In this document: piece after piece, positions 22,836-34,900 of the stretch
Layout of the letters: each line of letters starts with the position of its first letter
How positions within the stretch are numbered: position 1 is the first letter of the stretch
NCBI GenBank assembly: GCA_021613535.1
Contig: CP075495.1
Coordinates: 682,001-746,000, forward strand
DNA: 64,000 nt
Direction: 5' to 3'
Origin: Adineta vaga
Lineage: Eukaryota; Rotifera
Translations under genes and position numbers: made by a program
Notes under the pieces: model-generated
Told to the model about the DNA's origin: nothing
The model's input: only the letters and a program-made list of their open reading frames with translations
The model's database searches: none

Positions 22836-24960
22836 TCAATGAATTTTATCAAATCGAACAATTCGATCATTTCCCCAATCTGAAACATAAAGATTTCCTT
22901 CTAAATCAAATGATAAACCAGAAGGACAATTCAATTGATTTGATTCACTTCCTTTACCATTTCCACCAACAACAATCTCCCCTTCTTCATCTCCTTCACA
23001 CCATCGCATTATTCGATGATTCCCACAATCTGCCACATAGATTTGATTCCATTCATCAACAAACAATCCTTCAGGACAATTCAATTGATTGAGATTATTT
23101 CCTTCATCATTTCCTCCAGCCACAACAATTCCTTCCTTCGCATCTTTTCTCCATTTCATCACACGATGATTCCAATGATCTGAAACATAAAGAGATTGAT
23201 CTTTATCAACAAAGATGAACGAAGGACAGTTGAGTTGATTTCTTTGATTTCCTTTTCCATTTCCACCTGCAACTAATATTCCTTCTTTGTTTTTATTAAT
23301 CTTTTCTAACTTCCATTTTCTCACTTCATTCTTCTCCCAATCAGAAACATAAATAAATCCATGTTGATCCATTGTTAAACGAGAACAATCAATATTTTGA
23401 ATGAGAATTTGTTGTTTTTGATCTCTTGACCATCGCATCACTCGGCTGTTCCATCGATCAGTAATGATGATTGAATGATTTTGTTGATCAACAATCACAT
23501 CTGTTGGCCAATACAATTGATCTATTCTCTCTCCTTGTCCATTTCCACCTGCAATGATTTGTCCTTGTTTTTCATCACATTTCCATTCAACAATACGATG
23601 ATTCCCATAATCAGCAATGAAAATGTTTTTGTTTTCATCAATAAAGATCCCTTCAGGGCCACAGAGTTGATTTAATTGATTTCCTTTTCCATTTCCTCCC
23701 GCAAGAATTGTTCCATTTTGTTGAAATTTCGTTTCTAAACAAAGAAAAGAAAAAAGATTTGTGAAAAAGAAAATTTTAAAGAAAAGAAAAGATTTGAAAT
23801 TGATGAAAAAACGAAAGATTTTCTTTTTGATTTGATTTTCATTCGAAATTGAGTTTGAATTTTTTGATTAAAAGTAAATGAGAAATGTTTGATTTATTTG
23901 AATCTTTGATTTTATTCAAAAAGAAACTTTTCTAAGAAGCTCTTTAGAATTAATTTTGTTCATAGAAAAGATTTCAATGAAAACAAATTTGATTTTAATT
24001 TTTTTCGAAGAAATTAAAGAAAAAAACCGAAAATTTTCTTTGTTTTTTGACGAGATTTGGAATAAGAAAATCATTCGTTTCTTTTGTTTTATCAATTAAA
24101 AGATCAAAGAACATCTCATTTTCTTTTTAATTTTCAAATATTTTGAGATTTATTTTGTTAAAAAGAAAAGATTAAATTGAAATGAATTTACTTTGATTTA
24201 TTTTAATTTTTGTTAAATTAATTTGATTTGTTGCTGTTGCTAATGAATCTTCATTATCTTCGTCATCATTAATTTCAATTAAATGAACAATATATGATCC
24301 ATTTGGATGATCTAATGCATTAGATTTGACACGAAATTGAGTTCCCATTGATAAAATAATTTCATCTTCATTTTCATATTCTGTATAACCCGATACTTTT
24401 TTTCCTTTTAATGCTTCAATTAAAAACATAGTTGATTTTTGATTATCTCCAAGAAAATGTTTAATAACATTAACAGATGATGAACATGAATTGATTGACC
24501 ACCAAGTTAAAAGTTGATTTTTAATAAAATGTTTTCCAATATCTTCAGGAATTCCTCTCCAAATAATTTCTTTAACAGTTGGTAATTTATTCAATGCAGA
24601 ATGAAATAATTTTAAATAAGGAAACCAAATTTTAATAATTTGTCTATTTTCATTTCTTAATGCTTGATTTAAAAGACGATATAAAGTTTGTTCACCCCAT
24701 TCCATTGTATAAATATAAATCGAAGCTGATTCATCACGTGTTAATCCATCTGAAGATGGATAATGACAATGTTTTTTTGCGATTTTTATATAATATTGTA
24801 ATTGATCAATTTGTGATTCAATTGGTTTTAATGCTTCATCAATTGAAACGAGTTTTTGACTTTGAAAACCATAAATTGGTGTTAATCTTTTAAATGAACA
24901 ATCAATATCACTAAAACGATTTTTTGTTGTCATTGATTCTTTTAATTGAGAGAAAGAAGA
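22220..24960. repeat. tandem duplication block, copy A (ART-NHL)
   Basis: A direct repeat of 30860-33610, same orientation, about 8.65 kb apart. The ART exon and the intron are almost identical between copies. The 3' flank (22220-22830) is more diverged, and homology stops about 20-30 bases upstream of the start codons (GAGAGAAAG shared, then different). Confidence 0.8.
22836..24933 (-). CDS. ADP-ribosyltransferase-NHL propeller fusion, copy A
   Basis: Two exons, 24192-24933 and 22836-23734, join through a 457-nt GT-AG intron (CAAA|GTAAAT...TTGTTTAG|AA) to 546 residues. Exon 1 is an arginine-type ART fold: Arg126 in IIWRGIP, Ser146 in TWWSINSCSSS, and the ExE pair Glu189/Glu191 in ENEDEIIL, giving R-S-ExE. 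It should transfer ADP-ribose from NAD+ to protein arginine. Exon 2 is an NHL propeller with blades such as ADYGNHRIVEW, TDRWNSRVMRW, SDWEKNEVRKW, SDHWNHRVMKW, ADCGNHRIMRW and SDWGNDRIVRF. No signal peptide is seen. It differs from copy B almost only in exon 2, at blade-loop codons. Confidence 0.9.
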
Positions 24961-27470
24961 TAAGAATAATCTAAAATAATTATGTGAATCATCATGAATT
25001 GTGAGTTAATGTTACTTATTTTACAATCAATATACTTTTATTGTGCGGAGTAACTTAAATTTAAATTCAAATTTCAAAAACGTTTCGTGAGATAAATATA
25101 TTAATTAATTTGTTATAACTTTTCTTTTAAGACGCATCAGAAAATAAATCATGAACGAAAGCGAAATAGGTGTATGGATGAGAGTCTCTCTTCTCAGATT
25201 CGAGTTGAAATTTAAGATGAAAAGATAAGGAAGTGGGTAAAAATTGATGTTCAAATGAGAATAAGACATTCAGGTACAGTATTAGATTTGAGTTTCAGTT
25301 CGAGTATGAATATGAATCTGTTTTGAACGATTCGACTGTATAATACGATCATGAAATATAAGATTCGAAATACAAATGAATCTCTTTTATTATTGGATCT
25401 TAGCTGAGATTTTTGTTTGTTGTTTGTCTATTTAAAAAATTCATAGAGATTCAATTTACTATTTGTTTCAAAAGACATTTTGTTGAATATTCTTGAACAT
25501 AATTTGTTCCATTAACTCTTAACGAGGACTAGAGATGTGTCTAATGATATAACACAAAACTTATCAAAAGAACAATATTCACTAAAGTAACAATTCATCT
25601 CTCCTTCGAAAATTCGTCTAATTAGAAAATGTTTGTTTTGAGATTCAATGAAAAACATTTATAAATATTTCAACTGTGTTTGACACTTCTATCGCTAAAA
25701 TCAATTTCTGTTCTGCGTGTAAATTTCTCCTCACCATAAACACGAAACGCATTAACTATCTTATATATTCGATTACTTAATTATTGTCTATATAGACGGA
25801 TTAGATTTGAAGAATATTGAATCTGTGTCAAATCTAACGATCTGATGTATTGTATACAATGAAGAGCGTATCCAGTAGAGTGATGAGTAACGGAATAATT
25901 GTATAAAAATGTACTTATCTACGACAACAATCCTTATTATGAATTATTAGTTTTCTCTGCAATTAAGTTGGAAAATACTCCGAAGAAGGAAAAAGAAAAG
26001 AAAATTTGCCGAGTTTTTAACTTGTTTTTACTATGAAGAGAAGCAAGAAGAAGGAAAAGAATATTTTCAAGCGTGGCAATGCAAATTTCAACGTAGAAAA
26101 AAAAAGATTCTTTTCAAAAAAATATATTAAAGTCATTCTTCATATGAAGACTTTTTTGACTGTGAAAAAAGAATTTTATAGAATAAAACTCACATCTTTT
26201 ACGCGTTCCGTTACACAACGAGTTTTAGTTTTATGATTCATTGGGAAAATTTGTGTAAACAAGAAATGAATTCACAAACAAAGTGTTAAAAGATGAGAAA
26301 AATTTTATTTTTGAATATATCAATAGGAGAATTAATATAAACAAAGATTTGATCTGTTTTTTTTAGAAGAGTTCTATAACTTATTCATAATAATTTTAGT
26401 TTAGTAAAATCATTCTTTTTCATTTTTCAATGAAATACATAACTTTATTTTAATTCGTTGATTTTTATAATAAATTCGAAAATATGTCGAGTTTTCTCAA
26501 TTTACTTTAAAAAATTAATATTAATACTTTAGTTTTACAGTTAGTTCTAATACTCCGTGTCTTTCTTTCTTTCTTTTATAACATATCGAATGTATCTGAA
26601 TAGATATCAATGTGTTCAATGTAACAAAATCTTTGACGATCGTTCATATAGTTGGAGCGAACTGTTGATTTTAATACCTAAACAAATATTTACTCTTTGT
26701 GATTTTATCGGTAATAGAAGAAATGAAATATTCTTATACGAGATCAGAATTTTTCAAATGATCTCATTAACTATAGTATAGTTAATGTGAGAGATAATGA
26801 GAAATATTGTTATGTAAGAAAATCAGATATGGAATTTAGTCTTAAAAATGAAACTATCAAAGTGTCATCGACTTCGTTCTACATAAAGATGACTTTGCCA
26901 TATTCATAATATAATTTTGTCATACATATTGTCTGCGCTGTGTATTGTTTTTGAGATAATCACAAAAGTTCGCAATGATACTTCAGTTTGATGAATGTAT
27001 ATAAAAAACTTTGCATTCTACATCATCATAATTTACATTTTATATGAGTTCGAGTGTCTAAACATTACTTTTTTTGACGAGAATATTTAGTCATGGGTTT
27101 TCATCAGGAGAATACATGACACATGTTTCTAATAGTGTAAAAAGGTATATCAATATATACTGTTTATTTTAATTTAGTGGTGAAATAGTGAATATTGTAG
27201 TGTACTTTTAGATATGTTAACAAGAACATACTGAATTTTCTAAAACCAATCCCATTGTTTGCTTTACGTCACACGATCTTATTCAAAATAATGGCGCAAA
27301 AGAACGGCGTTTTATTCAATCACATATTTTCGAATCGAAACGTACTTATTTGGAAGAATGTTGTGTTTTTGAAAGATCAGTATTGAACGATTACCTGATC
27401 TTGTTTACAACTGTTTTTATAACAATTCATGCTTTTGTCTGATTTATAATTTCAAACAACTTCTAGTAAT

Positions 27471-27540
27471 TGGTGTGGGTATGGGTATGAGACTAACTCC
27501 AAATTCATTACCCTTACCGATACCCGCCCACACCCTCAAG
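27471..27540. repeat. telomere-like inverted repeat 4
   Basis: The left arm is TGGTGTGGGTATGGGTATGAG and the right arm ACCGATACCCGCCCACACCCTCAAG, with about 25 bases between them. It is one of the longest members of the family here. Confidence 0.6.
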
Positions 27541-28250
27541 ATGGACCAAAGGTCGGAATCTTACTCTTCATCAGTTCTTCATGTTGTTTATCAACCACTA
27601 ACCATAACCACTCATTCAACTTCTTGTAGAGAAACGATTCCATACAGTAAAGACGAACAAAGCATCCCCATAATTCTTTTCCAGTAAATTCCTTAATGTT
27701 TAGTAGCTGTTGTGCAACCCACTCTCCTTCCTTCTGTAATGAGTCCTTCGGCTGCTCTTTTGACTAACATGTGAATAGTGATATAGCGAACAAATATTCG
27801 CCATCGATATTGAAATGTTCTTCCGACAATGCGAAAACGGCGATGAAGGTAAAAGAAGATTGGGCATGAAGCGTTCTTCTCTTAACATTAATCGTTCTTG
27901 ACGATTATTGACCCGTTTCACAGGACGTTGATTGCTTGTATTGTTGTTGAAAATTTGGACGAGATGTTTGAAATTAATGTGATAATCATCAAGCAGCGTC
28001 TCGATGAACTTCTTCTGAAATGCCTCTTCTATTATGACCACTTCAACATCTGAGTAGCAACACCATTCGACGCGTCTTTAACGGAACGTTTGTGGAGATA
28101 AGTAATTAGCGTACATTTAGTCTGCCTCTGCAATATATATCGAGAATAGGTGAATGCGCCGAGAGCGATCAATGGCAAGTTAGATAGAAAGATAAACAGT
28201 TTTCAGTAAATTGCATTTTGAAAGTGTTGTTCATGTTAAAATAATCTTTA

Positions 28251-28288
28251 GGGTGGGTGGGTGGGTGGGTGTGGACGAAGGGTGAGCA
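28251..28288. repeat. GGGT tandem tract plus GGGTGTGG block
   Basis: About five GGGT units run into GGGTGTGGACGAAGGGTGAG on the plus strand. It is telomere-like in composition, without an inverted partner. Confidence 0.5.
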
Positions 28289-28789
28289 GAGTAGTCAATG
28301 GAGCAGTAATTAGCGAAATCGAGTGGACTGGCCGAGCTCTACTTTAAATCAGTATGCACATGGTCGGAACTAACGAATCGATTAAACGATCGAAGAAAAA
28401 GTCGAATGATTTGCCAAGGTATGTCATGTATGCAAAATATAAAAGATTAACGACACACATATCAGTATAATAATCTGTGAATGTGTTTTTTCCGATCGTT
28501 AACGAATCGCCTCCGAAAACAAATATGAAAGAAATATCGTATAGAAAAGGAAGAAATATGGGGATAAACCAACAAGGAAAAGTGTAATAAATAGTGTAGA
28601 GAAAATGGTTTTGACTGAGATTATACAACTATGTGATTAGACATATCACTTCTTTACTCTTTCGTCAAACGGACACTTCGTAAAACATCTCTTTTTAGAT
28701 AAATGTGAATTACATAATACCACATTGTTGCTAATCATACAACATTCGATTTCAATCGAATTTATACAGCAGAAGATGAACACAGATGA

Positions 28790-29338
28790 TTTTTGCTCAT
28801 GGTAATATAGATTTCAATGCAAGGTTGCTAATCTATCAAGAACACTCTGCCAAAGTTATGAATATAGATGAAACAGTTGGACTTATAAATGTTGAAAATA
28901 TTGATGTTAAGTAACGAATGCAAAACTGCGTTGATTTTCAAGTAATAAACTCCACAATTGTTCCCGAATAAAGTCTTTTACAATGTTCTGACAAACACAT
29001 CAAAGATCTTTCCAATATGATCAAAGATATGTCAGTAAAAGAGATAGATAGACTAAGAAATAATATATGATTAGCAATGAATGACTTTTTATTGGAATTA
29101 CCAGTTGTTTCTGTTGCTTTAATTGTAGTTACTTAAAATTAACATAAAGATGAAATAAAACTTCTTTAAATCAAACAAATCTCGATAATTTCAAAGAGAT
29201 ATGTGCACGAGTGAATCAAACAATGCAATTGAATACGAAATATACGAATACAATACAAATCATAAATAATTTAATAATTAAAATCGATGATATTATTCAA
29301 CGACTTGATCTAACTGGAGATCGACTTTTCTTCAGTTA
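28790..29338 (+). pseudogene. decayed gene of unknown family
   Basis: Coding-like segments appear in different frames on the plus strand: DFNARLLIYQEHSAKVMN with NIDETVGLINVENIDVK, then CSDKHIKDLSNMIKDMSVK with EIDRLRNN and a stop, AMNDFLLELPVVSVALIVV, and finally KEICARVNQTMQLNTKY and IDDIIQRLDLTGDRLFFS before a stop at 29336-29338. The last part looks like a helical C-terminus. Some breaks could be introns (a GTAACG donor near 28912), but the internal TGA and TAA stops favour a pseudogene. Confidence 0.45.
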
Positions 29339-31488
29339 ATTTTCATTCTAAGAAAAAATTTATTAACAAATGTTAAATTAGTTGTTCGTTTAATTATATA
29401 TATTTTCTCTATGTCAGTCATTTTTAATGTTATCATAGTTGAATTGACAAAAACAAATGTCTAAATGAATAAATTACAAAAGATTTGAATTGTTTTTCTT
29501 ATTAAATATTATCTATTTAAATAAATATAAATTTATTTTCATTTACAAAAATGATTTAATGAAATTCTTTTAAAATAATATTTCAAATTATTGTTGAAAG
29601 ATAAAGAAAATCTCGAGATTTAAGAATTCTTAATAATAATAATAATAATAATCATTTGGAATCTTATCTGTTTATTCATCGATATACTTTTCAGATTCTA
29701 TAAAGACACTAAAAAGAATAGAATCTTCTAAAAGAAAGATAAAAATACATATTTAATTTATTAAAAAATTCTTTCGAATAAAAATAGAATTTTATTTTAA
29801 ATTGACAAACGATATTTTATAGATTTTATTTTTATTAAATAAAGAAAAATATTCTTTGAAAAATCTTTGTTATATTTGAGAAGAAATCATTTCGATAAAT
29901 AATAAAATTATATTTTTGATTTGTATTTGTTTAACATTAGAAATCTTTGAATAAAATATAAATAACATTTAGTTTAGATTTGAAAGAATTTTCTTTGAGT
30001 TTTATTTTTGATAAAAAGAAATAATTAAAAAAATAATATTTAAATATTTCCAAATTGATTTATTAAAATGAAGAAAAAAAGATTTTTTATTTTCTTTAAA
30101 ATAAATGATCAAATCATTTAGAAAATATTGAAAATAATGATTTATTTAAGATAAAATATTGTTGATAAAGATATTTATTATTTTACAATGAAAAAAATTG
30201 AAGAATTTATTTTCAATTTTCTTCTTTTCAATTATTTCAATTTGTTCGATATTTATTTATGAAAATATTTTATTTCACAATAATTTTACAATTATCTTTG
30301 TTTTATTTTGTTACTTTTATCATCTGTTCGTTGTTTTTATCTTTGAATTCTTTATTCGTTAAATATTCTTTGATATTTTTCATTTTAAAAATGAGATTTT
30401 CTCTCGATAAACATGATCATCAACAAATAAAGTTAATTTAACAAAAAATTTAATTAGACAAAAACTATTTTCTGTTCTTTTCTCTAAATTAATCATAATC
30501 AATGATCATTTTCATTGAAATCTCTTTGACAAAAATCTTTTCAACAATTTTTATAACGAAATGAAATCTTTCTCGTATTTCCATTTCAAATAATGAGTTT
30601 TGTTGATTTGTAGAATAGAAAAGACAAATTGATGTTGATAAAGAGAAGAATGATAATGTTAAAAATAAAAGACAAAACAAATTCTTTGTTTTTCAAATGA
30701 CAAATAATTGAAATTATTAAAAAGTTTTTATTCGAATTAAATTAAAAAACATTTTGATGAAAATCTTTTTATTCTTTTCATTAAGATTAATAAAACTTAA
30801 ATTCTTATAACAATAATAAATATCTTTAGATTCTTCTTTTTCAAATTAAAATATTAATTCGAATATCTTCGATCATTTCATCGTTTAAAATAAAATCGAA
30901 TTTAACAAAATTCAAATATCTTTTTCATCCGATTTCAATCTTTTTTTTTTCTTTGTTTTTACTCGTCAGCTTTACTAAATTTCTATGAGATCACATCGAA
31001 TTTGTCGAAATGTTCACAGAAAAAATCATCTTTTAGAAATATTTCTTCAAACAACATTTACAAATAATTTTCTTCGAAGATCCTTCAAATCCAAATGATT
31101 GTTTAACCATTTTTAAATCGATATTTGATCAAAACAAAGAATTTCATTGATAAATCAAATTCTTTTTCGTTCTTTTCCAAAAAACACAAAAGTCAAAAGA
31201 AAATCTTTGATTCAACGAACATTTTTATCAAATCAGAACATTTATTCTGACACATCTCATTTCAATCTAAACAAAGATCATTTTTCAAGACAAGAAAACT
31301 ATTTTAACAAAGCAATTTCATCGAAACAGACCAACTATTCCTCTTTGTTCATCGATGTTCTTTTACGAAAAACAAAAGGATTTTCTCAATTTTATTTCGA
31401 AAAAATCTTTTTCTTTTTTTAAAATCAAAATCAAATCAACAAAAATCGTTTTTTATCAAATCTTTTCGTTTGAAATGCAAAGTTCATT
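29339..31488. other. very AT-rich intergenic region
   Basis: No supported gene. An (AAT)n tract lies near 29631-29651. About 30305-30395 and 30860-31488 match the flank of ART-NHL copy A; the roughly 470 bases between those parts have no counterpart there, so one copy gained or lost a segment. Confidence 0.5.
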
Positions 31489-33610
31489 TCAATGAATTTT
31501 ATCAAATCGAACAATTCGATCATTTCCCCAATCTGAAACATAAAGATTTCCTTCTAAATCAAATGATAAACCAGAAGGATAATTCAATTGATTTGATTCA
31601 CTTCCTTTACCATTTCCACCAACAACAATCTCCCCTTCTTCATCTCCTTCACACCATCGCATTATTCGATGATTCACCGAATCTGCCACATAGATTTGAT
31701 TCCATTCATCAACAAACAATCCTTCAGGACCATTCAATTGATTGAGATTGTTTCCTTGACCATTTCCTCCAGCCACAACAATTCCTTCCTTCGCATCTTT
31801 TCTCCATTTCATCACACGATAATTATCTCGATCTGAAACATAAAGAGATTGATCTTTATCAACAAAGATGTGAGTAGGACAGTCGAGTTGATTTCTTTGA
31901 TTTCCTTCTCCATTTCCACCTGCAACTAATATTTCTTCTTTGTTTTTATTAATCTTTTCTAACTTCCATTTTCTCACTTCATTCTTCTCCGGAGCAGAAA
32001 CATAAATAAATCCATGTTGATCCATTGTTAAACCAAAACAATGAATATTTTGAATGAGAATTTGTTGTTTTTGATCTCTTGACCATCGCATCACTCGTCT
32101 GTTCCCTCGATCAGCAATGATGATTGAATGATTTTGTTGATCAACAATCACATCTGTTGGCCAATACAATTGATCTATTCTCTCTCCTCTTCCATTTCCA
32201 CCTGCAATGATTTGTCCTTGTTTTTCATCACATTTCCATTCAACAATACGATGATTGTTATGATCAGCAATGAAAATGTTTTTGTTTTCATCAACAAAGA
32301 TTCCAACAGGACGAAAGAGTTGATTTAATTGATTTCCTTCTCCATTTCCTCCCGCAACAATTGTTCCATTTTGTTGAAATTTCGTTTCTAAACAAAGAAA
32401 AGAAAAAAGATTTGTGAAAAAGAAAATTTTAAAGAAAAGAAAAGATTTGAAATTGATGAAAAAACGAAAGATTTTCTTTTTGATTTGATTTTCATTCGAA
32501 GTTGAGTTTGAATTTTTTGATTAAAAGTAAATGAGAAATGTTTGATTTATTTGAATCTTTGATTTTATTCAAAAAGAAACTTTTCTAAGAAGCTCTTTAG
32601 AATTAATTTTGTTCATAGAAAAGATTTCAATGAAAACAAATTTGATTTTAATTTTTTTCGAAGAAATTAAAGAAAAAAACCGAAAATTTTCTTTGTTTTT
32701 TGACGAGATTTGGAATAAGAAAATCATTCGTTTCTTTTGTTTTATCAATTAAAAGATCAAAGAACATCTCATTTTCTTTTTAATTTTCAAATATTTTGAG
32801 ATTTATTTTGTTAAAAAGAAAAGATTAAATTGAAATGAATTTACTTTGATTTATTTTAATTTTTGTTAAATTAATTTGATTTGTTGCTGTTGCTAATGAA
32901 TCTTCATTATCTTCGTCATCATTAATTTCAATTAAATGAACAATATATGATCCATTTGGATGATCTAATGCATTAGATTTGACACGAAATTGAGTTCCCA
33001 TTGATAAAATAATTTCATCTTCATTTTCATATTCTGTATAACCCGATACTTTTTTTCCTTTTAATGCTTCAATTAAAAACATAGTTGATTTTTGATTATC
33101 TCCAAGAAAATGTTTAATAACATTAACAGATGATGAACATGAATTGATTGACCACCAAGTTAAAAGTTGATTTTTAATAAAATGTTTTCCAATATCTTCA
33201 GGAATTCCTCTCCAAATAATTTCTTTAACAGTTGGTAATTTATTCAATGCAGAATGAAATAATTTTAAATAAGGAAACCAAATTTTAATAATTTGTCTAT
33301 TTTCATTTCTTAATGCTTGATTTAAAAGACGATATAAAGTTTGTTCACCCCATTCCATTGTATAAATATAAATCGAAGCTGATTCATCACGTGTTAATCC
33401 ATCTGAAGATGGATAATGACAATGTTTTTTTGCGATTTTTATATAATATTGTAATTGATCAATTTGTGATTCAATTGGTTTTAATGCTTCATCAATTGAA
33501 ACGAGTTTTTGACTTTGAAAACCATAAATTGGTGTTAATCTTTTAAATGAACAATCAATATCACTAAAACGAGTTTTTGTTGACATTTATTCGTTTAATT
33601 GAGAGAAAGT
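30860..33610. repeat. tandem duplication block, copy B (ART-NHL)
   Basis: Direct partner of 22220-24960. See the copy A entry for the comparison of exon, intron and flank divergence. Confidence 0.8.
31489..33586 (-). CDS. ADP-ribosyltransferase-NHL propeller fusion, copy B
   Basis: Exons 32845-33586 and 31489-32387 have exactly the same lengths and splice phases as copy A and also give 546 residues. The ART part keeps Arg126, Ser146 and Glu189/Glu191 and is identical in protein to copy A apart from two residues among the first five (MSTKTRF versus MTTKNRF). In the NHL exon the blades read ADHNNHRIVEW, ADRGNRRVMRW, SAPEKNEVRKW, SDRDNYRVMKW, ADSVNHRIMRW and SDWGNDRIVRF, so each blade except the last differs from copy A at the residues after the conserved Asp. 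Both genes appear functional. Confidence 0.9.
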
Positions 33611-34269
33611 ACGGAATTGTTTTAGAATAAAATTTTCGTTTTTCTTTTCAGATATTAAAAAAATAAAAGAAAAAAGTTCGATTAGAGTTTTACATAAAAC
33701 AAATGCGCATCTTACTTTGATAAAATTCTTTGTTTTTTTTTCCAACATAAATAAAAGATAAATGAAAAGATTCTCTTTTTCTTTATCATTACTTTCTTAT
33801 CTCTATTCGAAGAAAAAAAGAAGAATATATGAGTAAAGATATGGGTGAGAATAGACGAAGATTTGATTCGAAACAAGAATAATTACGTTCAAGTTTCGAT
33901 CAAATGAATAGCGGGTCGTTGGACTCTGAGAGAGACTTCCAATACATGTGTAGTCGTTAAAAAAACACCGAGATATTTTCAGAAAAATAAGAAATCATCT
34001 ACACAGATACAACCGATATAGAACAATATGTATTTTAAAAAAGTCTACCAACCAATTGTCTTTGAATTTCGTATAAAATGAAAGAAATCAATAACTAATT
34101 TTTGTCCGATGTTCTGATAGAGAAAAATATGCATATGTAAAAGTCATTACAATGTTGAGGGTGTGGGTGTGAGTAATACTCTTCTCTTCATCCTCACCCA
34201 CACGCGCAATAAAAATCAAATAAACAAATTGTCTCATTGATTTTTTTTTTCATAATATATTTCATATAG
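33611..34269. other. intergenic
   Basis: Upstream DNA of ART-NHL copy B, not shared with copy A, so the two genes have different promoters. It holds the telomere-like hairpin at 34155-34206. Confidence 0.5.
34155..34206. repeat. telomere-like inverted repeat 5
   Basis: The left arm is TTGAGGGTGTGGGTGTGAG and the right arm ATCCTCACCCACACGCGC, with a spacer of about 16 bases. It contains a full GGGTGTGGG core. Confidence 0.65.
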
Positions 34270-34500
34270 ATCGCAGATTGTCTTATATATTCATTTTCAT
34301 GTTCTTGATAAGGATAATTATAATTATAATAAAACAAAACGAGATCATTACGTTGAATATTTTCAATGAATTTATCAATTTTACGATTGTATCTAAATCT
34401 TTAGAAACATTGATACAATACTGTAAAGGATCGGGTTGATACGCATTAATTCTAATAATCAATGCTATTTTCCGTTGATAAATACAAGGAAATAACAAAT
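34270..34500 (-). pseudogene. caspase-domain N-terminal fragment
   Basis: The minus strand reads YQRKIALIIRINAYQPDPLQ, the first strand of a C14 caspase domain (compare RKLALVIGNNNY in the intact gene), followed by YCINVSKDLDT. After a frame change comes KFIENIQRNDLVLFYYNYNYPYQEHENEY. The expected catalytic FxGHG is replaced by NYNYPY, and the second half of the domain is absent. It is the third caspase-related locus in the window. Confidence 0.6.
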
Positions 34501-34900
34501 ACAAAGGTTTGTATGAGTGAAATACTCCAAGTTAAATAGCTTCATAACTTTTCTGTTTACAACTTGACAGAACCGAAGAACAAAAATTTCACAGACATAA
34601 GTCAAATCGAAATGTTGAGAGTTAAAAAGCGTACTTTCAACACATTTTCTTTGTTTTTTTTTAACATGAAAATTAATCTTCTACTCGTATTCTATTGACA
34701 TATGATATATTTTATCAGAAGATAAATTCCATATTGATTGAAAGATTATATCTTCTATTTTGTGATTGAAATCTAAAAACAACAGATTATTTCAACCAAT
34801 ATTTATGTTCGATATTTATGTCGTTTTCGTCAATATAAATTAGACCTTTTTCTCGCTTGTTGATACTCTCCTAAAAAAATTCGTTTTATCTATTTTTAGA

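Larger units (their letters stand above)
24934..28779. other. long intergenic region, no supported gene
   Basis: 3.8 kb without a recognisable gene. It contains two telomere-like blocks (27471-27540 and 28251-28288). A minus-strand frame near 27700-28041 has more balanced codons (EEAFQKKFIETLLDDYHINF) and might be part of an exon, but no splice partners or domain are visible. Frames near 26033, 26557 and 28344 look spurious. Confidence 0.45.

Noticed and set aside
22817-23092. Plus-strand frames opposite the NHL exons (also 31470-31745, 23475-23675, 32128-32328)
   Set aside because: Antisense shadows of repetitive NHL codons; their repeated presence only reflects the duplication.
22836-23516. 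Diversity-generating retroelement as cause of NHL variation
   Set aside because: Changes are not adenine-specific on either strand, and no reverse transcriptase or template repeat is visible in the window.
27700-28041. Minus-strand frame with fairly coding-like composition
   Set aside because: No domain, no splice partners and no similarity to other loci here; kept only as a note in the gap entry.
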